Origin: Fodinibacter sp035633415 | GTDB taxonomy: Bacteria; Actinomycetota; Actinomycetes; Actinomycetales; Dermatophilaceae | Assembly: GCA_035633415.1 (NCBI GenBank) | Contig: DASQEZ010000320.1 | Coordinates: forward strand, 1-9,422 | Length of the DNA: 9,422 nt | Reading direction: 5' to 3' | In this document: positions 6,236-9,422 of the stretch, one piece after another | Numbering within the stretch: the stretch's first letter is position 1 | How the letters are laid out: the number at the start of each line of letters is the position of its first letter | Made by a program: the position numbers and the translations under genes | Notes under the pieces: generated by a model | What the model saw: only the letters and a program-made list of their open reading frames with translations | The model's database searches: none | What the model was told of the DNA's origin: nothing

Positions 6236-7891
6236 ATGGACGGCGCCCGCCCCGTGCGCAGCCCGCGCGGCACCACACTCACCGCCCGCCAGTGGTCGAC
6301 CGAGGCCCCGCTGCGGATGCTGATGAACAACCTCGACCCCGAGGTCGCCGAGCGCCCCGACGACCTGGTCGTCTACGGCGGTACCGGCCGAGCCGCGCGT
6401 GACTGGAAGTCCTTCGATGCGATGGTGCGCACCCTCACCACGCTCAAGGCCGACGAGACGATGCTCGTGCAGTCGGGCCGCCCGGTCGGTGTCATGCAGA
6501 CCCACGAGTGGGCCCCGCGCGTGCTCATCGCCAACTCCAACCTCGTCGGCGACTGGGCGACCTGGCCCGAGTTCCGCCGGCTCGAGCACCTAGGTCTGAC
6601 CATGTACGGCCAGATGACGGCCGGCTCGTGGATCTACATCGGCACCCAGGGCATCGTGCAGGGCACCTACGAGACCTTCGCCGCCGTGGCCGAGAAGCGC
6701 TTCGGTGGCACGCTCGCCGGCACGCTGACCCTCACCGGCGGCTGCGGCGGGATGGGCGGCGCCCAGCCCCTGGCGGTCACGATGAACGAGGGCGTCTGCC
6801 TCATCGTCGACGTCGACCCGGGCCGGCTGCACCGCCGGGTCGAGCACCGCTACCTCGACGAGGTCGCCGACAGCCTCGACTCCGCCGTCGAGATCGCCCT
6901 GCGGGCCAAGGAGGAGCGCCGCGCCTGGTCGGTCGGGGTCGTCGGCAACGCCGCCGAGGTCTTCCCCGAGCTGCTCCGCCGGGGCGTTCCGATCGACGTC
7001 GTCACCGACCAGACGAGCGCCCACGACCCGCTGTCCTACCTGCCGGAGGGGGTCGCCCTCGAGGAGTGGGCCGAGCTCGCCGAGAACAAGCCCGAGGAGT
7101 TCACCGACCGGGCCCGCGCCTCGATGGCCAAGCACGTGCAGGCGATGGTCGACTTCATGGATGCCGACGCCGAGGTCTTCGACTACGGCAACTCGATCCG
7201 CGACGAGGCCCGCCAGGGTGGGTGCTCGCGGGCGTTCGACTTCCCCGGGTTCGTGCCGGCCTACATCCGCCCGCTGTTCTGCGAGGGCAAGGGCCCGTTC
7301 CGCTGGGTGGCCCTCTCCGGGGACCCCAGGGACATCGCCGCCACCGACCGTGCGGTCCTCGACCTGTTCCCCGACAACGAGAAGCTGCACAAGTGGATCC
7401 GCGGGGCGCAGGATCGCATCGCCTTCCAGGGGCTGCCGGCCCGGATCTGCTGGCTGGGCCAGGGCGAGCGCGACAAGGCCGGCCTGGCGTTCAACGAGCT
7501 CGTGCGTACCGGCGCGGTCCAGGCGCCGATCGTCATCGGCCGCGACCACCTCGACACCGGGTCGGTGGCCAGCCCCTACCGCGAGACCGAGTCGATGCTC
7601 GACGGGTCCGACGCGATCGCCGACTGGCCGCTGCTCAACGCGCTCGTCAACACCTCCTCGGGCGCCAGCTGGGTGTCGATCCACCACGGTGGCGGGGTCG
7701 GCATCGGCCGCTCGCTGCACGCGGGCCAGGTCTCCCTGGCCGACGGCACCGACCTCGCGGCCGAGAAGCTGCGCCGCGTGCTCACCAACGACCCGGCGAT
7801 GGGCGTCATCCGCCACGTCGACGCCGGCTACGACGTCGCCGAGCGCACGGCGGCCGAGCAGGGCGTGCGCATCCCGATGCGCGAGTCCTGA
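6236..7891 (+). CDS. hutU: Urocanate hydratase (urocanase)
   Basis: Cytosolic second enzyme of histidine catabolism: urocanate plus water to 4-imidazolone-5-propionate, with tightly bound NAD+ acting as electrophile. Length is 551, matching the family (about 550-560). The signature FQGLPARICW is at 397-406, with the conserved Cys405 (Cys410 in the Pseudomonas enzyme). Other typical blocks are YGGTGRAARDW (47-57), QTHEWAPRVLIANSNLVG (88-105), MYGQMTAGSWIYIGTQGI (123-140), the glycine-rich NAD site TLTGGCGGMGGAQPL (165-179), and IHHGGGVGIGRS near the C-terminus (482-493). The start is set by the AGGAGG and by homology beginning a few residues later. It is separated from hutH by the minus-strand methyltransferase gene, so it needs its own promoter, for which candidates lie in the 120 bp upstream. 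It is followed after 15 bp by a 79 bp palindrome facing a convergent gene. No defect seen. Confidence 0.98.
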   Translation: MDGARPVRSPRGTTLTARQWSTEAPLRMLMNNLDPEVAERPDDLVVYGGTGRAARDWKSFDAMVRTLTTLKADETMLVQSGRPVGVMQTHEWAPRVLIANSNLVGDWATWPEFRRLEHLGLTMYGQMTAGSWIYIGTQGIVQGTYETFAAVAEKRFGGTLAGTLTLTGGCGGMGGAQPLAVTMNEGVCLIVDVDPGRLHRRVEHRYLDEVADSLDSAVEIALRAKEERRAWSVGVVGNAAEVFPELLRRGVPIDVVTDQTSAHDPLSYLPEGVALEEWAELAENKPEEFTDRARASMAKHVQAMVDFMDADAEVFDYGNSIRDEARQGGCSRAFDFPGFVPAYIRPLFCEGKGPFRWVALSGDPRDIAATDRAVLDLFPDNEKLHKWIRGAQDRIAFQGLPARICWLGQGERDKAGLAFNELVRTGAVQAPIVIGRDHLDTGSVASPYRETESMLDGSDAIADWPLLNALVNTSSGASWVSIHHGGGVGIGRSLHAGQVSLADGTDLAAEKLRRVLTNDPAMGVIRHVDAGYDVAERTAAEQGVRIPMRES

Positions 7892-7906
7892 CCCGCCCCC
7901 CGCTAA

Positions 7907-7985
7907 CGCGACTTATTGCGAATCCGCGACACCGAGGAGCGCTACTTCGCGCGCCCTGGCTGTCGCGGATTCGCAATAAGTCGCG
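7907..7985. repeat. Perfect 25-bp inverted repeat between convergent hutU and YbaK-type genes, likely bidirectional terminator
   Basis: The arms 7907-7931 and 7961-7985 are perfect reverse complements. The left arm begins CGCGACTTATTGCGAATCC and the right arm ends GGATTCGCAATAAGTCGCG. The 29-base loop (7932-7960) holds a smaller GCGC/GCGC stem. The structure fills nearly all of the 96 bp between the two stop codons and ends 2 bp from the YbaK-type stop. The arms contain an AT-rich block (ACTTATT) unusual for this genome. No U-run follows on either strand. Confidence 0.85.
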
Positions 7986-7987
7986 GG

Positions 7988-8461
7988 TCAGGCGGGGTCG
8001 GTGACGTCGGCGACACCGGCACCGAGCGCACCCACCACGTCGTCGGCCGCCACCGTGGCCGCGACCCCGTGCGCCCCGGCCCCCATCGACACCGTGCGCC
8101 CGGCCATCGTCACGTCGGCCACCACCGGCCACGCCGTGCTCGAGCCGAAGGGTGTGATCGTCCCGCGCTCGTAGCCCGTGACCTCGAGCGCGGTCGCGGC
8201 GTCGGGCATCGACAGCCGGTTGACCCCGAGGTGCGCGCGCAGCTTCGGCCAGGAGATCTCGCGGTCGCCGGGCACGAGCACGAAGAGGAAGTCGTCATCG
8301 CTGCGCCGCACGACGAGCGTCTTGACGATGTCGCGTGGCTCGACGCCGCGGGCGGCCGCGGCCTCGGCGAGCGAGCCCACGCGCCCGTGCCGGGTCACGG
8401 CGAACGCGATCCCGGATGCCGTCAGCGCGCCCGTGGCGCGACCCTCACCGCCCGCTGTCAT
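7988..8461 (-). CDS. YbaK/EbsC-family protein, probable Cys-tRNA(Pro)/aminoacyl-tRNA deacylase
   Basis: Small cytosolic protein of 157 residues, the size of single-domain YbaK/ProX-like proteins, which hydrolyse wrongly charged aminoacyl-tRNAs. The conserved lysine is in DIVKTLVV (44-51, Lys47). Other family blocks are FLFVLVPGDREISWPKLR (58-75), the glycine loop GYERGTITPFG (96-106), VVADVTM (113-119) and a C-terminal GAGAHGVAATVAADDVVGALGA (127-148) like the usual end of the domain. A longer open frame upstream is rejected because homology begins around residue 10 of this start. TACGCT lies exactly 6 nt before the ATG at 8461, pointing to a leaderless message. It lies between hutU and the M20 gene on the opposite strand and is unlikely to take part in histidine breakdown. 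The exact tRNA substrate cannot be told. Confidence 0.88.
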   Translation of the reverse strand: MTAGGEGRATGALTASGIAFAVTRHGRVGSLAEAAAARGVEPRDIVKTLVVRRSDDDFLFVLVPGDREISWPKLRAHLGVNRLSMPDAATALEVTGYERGTITPFGSSTAWPVVADVTMAGRTVSMGAGAHGVAATVAADDVVGALGAGVADVTDPA

Positions 8462-8473
8462 CGCCCCAGCGTA
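8462..8473 (-). promoter_or_regulatory. Candidate -10 element for a leaderless YbaK-type transcript
   Basis: On the minus strand TACGCT (8473-8468) fits TAnnnT and is followed by GGGGCG and the ATG at 8461. Same geometry as upstream of marR and the oxidoreductase gene. Confidence 0.45.
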
Positions 8474-8547
8474 GGGCCGGTGTCCTGACGTCTGGGCGCC
8501 GAGACAATCACCCGGTACGTGCGACCCCGGTGGCCGTGGTGGCAGGG

Positions 8548-8553
8548 TCAAAT
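8548..8553 (+). promoter_or_regulatory. Candidate -10 element for the M20 hydrolase gene
   Basis: TCAAAT lies 6 nt before the ATG at 8560, the only AT-rich hexamer in the 98 bp divergent region apart from GACAAT near 8503. No purine-rich ribosome site precedes the ATG. It differs from TAnnnT at the second base. Confidence 0.3.
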
Positions 8554-8559
8554 GGACCC

Positions 8560-9422
8560 ATGTCCACCACGCCACTCCACGGCGGGGCCGCTTCGGGGTT
8601 CCGGCGGATGTGGCACGACCTCGAGGGGCTCGGCCTCGACGAGGACACCGGGGGCTACCACCGCTTCGCGTGGACCCGCGAGGACCACGACCTGCGCGAG
8701 TGGTTCGCCGGCGAGTGCACCCAGCGAGGGCTCGACCTCACGACCGACCGGATGGGCAACCAGTGGGCCTGGTGGGGCGACCCGGATGCCGCGGTGGCCG
8801 CCGGCGACCCCGGCGTCGTCATCGGCTCGCACCTCGACTCGGTGCCCGACGGCGGTGCGTTCGACGGCCCCCTGGGTGTGGTGGGCGCCCTCGCGGCCGT
8901 CGACCAGCTCAAGGGGGCCGGCTTCGTCCCCACCCGCCCGGTGGGGGTCGTCAACTTCGCCGACGAGGAGGGTTCCCGGTTCGGCGTCGCCTGCGCGGGG
9001 TCGCGCGTCATCACCGGCGTGCTCGGGGCCGACCGGGCCCGCGGGCTCACCGACCGCGACGGCGTCACGATGGCCGAGGCGATGCGCCGCGCCGGCCGCG
9101 ACCCGTCCACCCTCGGCCGGGACGACGAGACCCTCGCCCGGATCGGCGCGTTCGTCGAGCTGCACATCGAGCAGGGCCGCCGCCTGGTCGACCTCGGACA
9201 TGCGGTCGGCGTCGGTAGCGACATCTGGCCGCACGGCCGCTGGCGGGTCGACGTGCCCGGCGAGGCCAACCACGCAGGCACCACGGCCCTCGCCGAGCGC
9301 GAGGACGCCATGCTGGGCCTGGCCGCGATGGTGATCGCCGCCCGTCGCGCCGCCGACGAGCACGGCTGTCGCGCCACGGTCGGCAAGGTGAACGTCGTGC
9401 CCGGCGGGGTCAACGCCATCGC
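8560..9422 (+). CDS. M20 metallohydrolase, allantoate amidohydrolase/L-carbamoylase type (cut by window edge); candidate N-formylglutamate hydrolase
   Basis: Dizinc hydrolase of the hydantoinase/carbamoylase branch of peptidase family M20, acting on N-carbamoyl or related N-acyl amino acids. The first 287 residues of a usual 400-430 are present. Metal-site residues are visible: His91 in IGSHLDSVPDGG (88-99), Asp102 in FDGPLGVV (101-108), Glu136/Glu137 in FADEEGSRFG (133-142) and His202 in ELHIEQGR (200-207). The start of the lid/dimerisation domain, with GEANHAGTT (234-242), follows; the final zinc ligand would lie beyond the edge. The ATG at 8560 starts MSTTPLHGG, and homology begins near residue 14. 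Automatic annotation would probably say allantoate amidohydrolase, but no other purine gene is here. As I recall, many actinobacterial hut clusters carry such a gene next to hutU, hutF and hutI. Removal of formyl from N-formyl-L-glutamate, in place of HutG, is therefore a reasonable inference. Family certain, substrate uncertain. Confidence 0.93.
   Translation, partial: MSTTPLHGGAASGFRRMWHDLEGLGLDEDTGGYHRFAWTREDHDLREWFAGECTQRGLDLTTDRMGNQWAWWGDPDAAVAAGDPGVVIGSHLDSVPDGGAFDGPLGVVGALAAVDQLKGAGFVPTRPVGVVNFADEEGSRFGVACAGSRVITGVLGADRARGLTDRDGVTMAEAMRRAGRDPSTLGRDDETLARIGAFVELHIEQGRRLVDLGHAVGVGSDIWPHGRWRVDVPGEANHAGTTALAEREDAMLGLAAMVIAARRAADEHGCRATVGKVNVVPGGVNAI

Larger units (their letters stand above)
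808..8790. repeat. Over-represented heptamer GGATGCC/GGCATCC, 14 dispersed copies
   Basis: GGATGCC starts at 808, 1356, 2937, 4369, 6147, 7159, 8414 and 8784; its reverse complement GGCATCC starts at 1794, 2874, 4200, 4401, 5072 and 5211. A base-composition estimate at 72% GC gives about two copies on both strands. The copies fall in three coding frames (as GCA-TCC, GGC-ATC-C and GAT-GCC, plus one GG-ATG-CC) and once between genes. Coding strands carry GGCATCC nine times and GGATGCC four times. Several near copies (CGCATCC at 1779 and in the hutU end) are not counted. The counts were made by eye. Confidence 0.6.

Noticed and set aside
6116..6589. Upstream extension of the methyltransferase on the minus strand
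   Set aside because: The extension lies antisense to hutU and lacks homology; conserved residues begin about ten codons after the ATG at 6115.
6590..7816. Long open frame (408 codons) antisense to hutU
   Set aside because: Low-complexity shadow of the hutU frame without recognisable motifs.

Overview
The window comes from a very GC-rich chromosome (roughly 72% by eye). Codons end mostly in G or C, and the gene set is typical of Actinomycetota. The HutH, HutU and PIG3-type oxidoreductase sequences read like those of Micrococcales, perhaps Intrasporangiaceae (the Janibacter/Terrabacter type). That placement is inferred from protein style, not from a search. Coding density is high and no stretch of 300 bases lacks a gene.

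Layout. On the minus strand, 1-1664 holds marR -> iclR -> an NAD(P)H:quinone oxidoreductase gene that runs off the left edge. marR and iclR overlap by one base. A short divergent region (1665-1758) with a clear TGAGG-TAA-CCTCA dyad separates marR from a plus-strand ABC exporter gene (1759-3771). This is the common arrangement of a MarR repressor facing the exporter it controls. Next come hutH (histidine ammonia-lyase, 3759-5402), a minus-strand class I methyltransferase (5495-6115), hutU (urocanate hydratase, 6236-7891), a minus-strand YbaK-type deacylase (7988-8461), and the first two thirds of an M20 hydrolase of the allantoate amidohydrolase/L-carbamoylase family (8560 to the right edge).

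How the genes work together. hutH and hutU catalyse the first two steps of histidine breakdown: histidine to urocanate to imidazolonepropionate. hutI and hutF are not in the window and would be expected to the right. The M20 hydrolase is on the hut strand and is a plausible last enzyme, removing formyl from N-formylglutamate in place of HutG. The IclR protein is the best candidate hut regulator, because the histidine regulator HutR of Corynebacterium is of this family. A sequence upstream of hutU (6143-6156) closely resembles the HutR motif as I recall it. The hut genes are not one operon: minus-strand genes of unrelated type interrupt them, so each plus-strand gene needs its own promoter.

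Structures beyond the genes. Three long inverted repeats with 19-25 bp arms, each of different sequence, sit at the 3' ends of genes (3633-3672, 5421-5472, 7907-7985). Most starts not served by a Shine-Dalgarno sequence or coupling show a TAnnnT-like hexamer exactly 6 nt upstream, the mark of leaderless transcripts. The heptamer GGATGCC/GGCATCC occurs 14 times on both strands and in all reading frames, about six times the count expected from base composition. I see no mobile element, CRISPR array, RNA gene or defence system. The window is mainly an ordinary catabolic region with some unusual sequence-level patterns.
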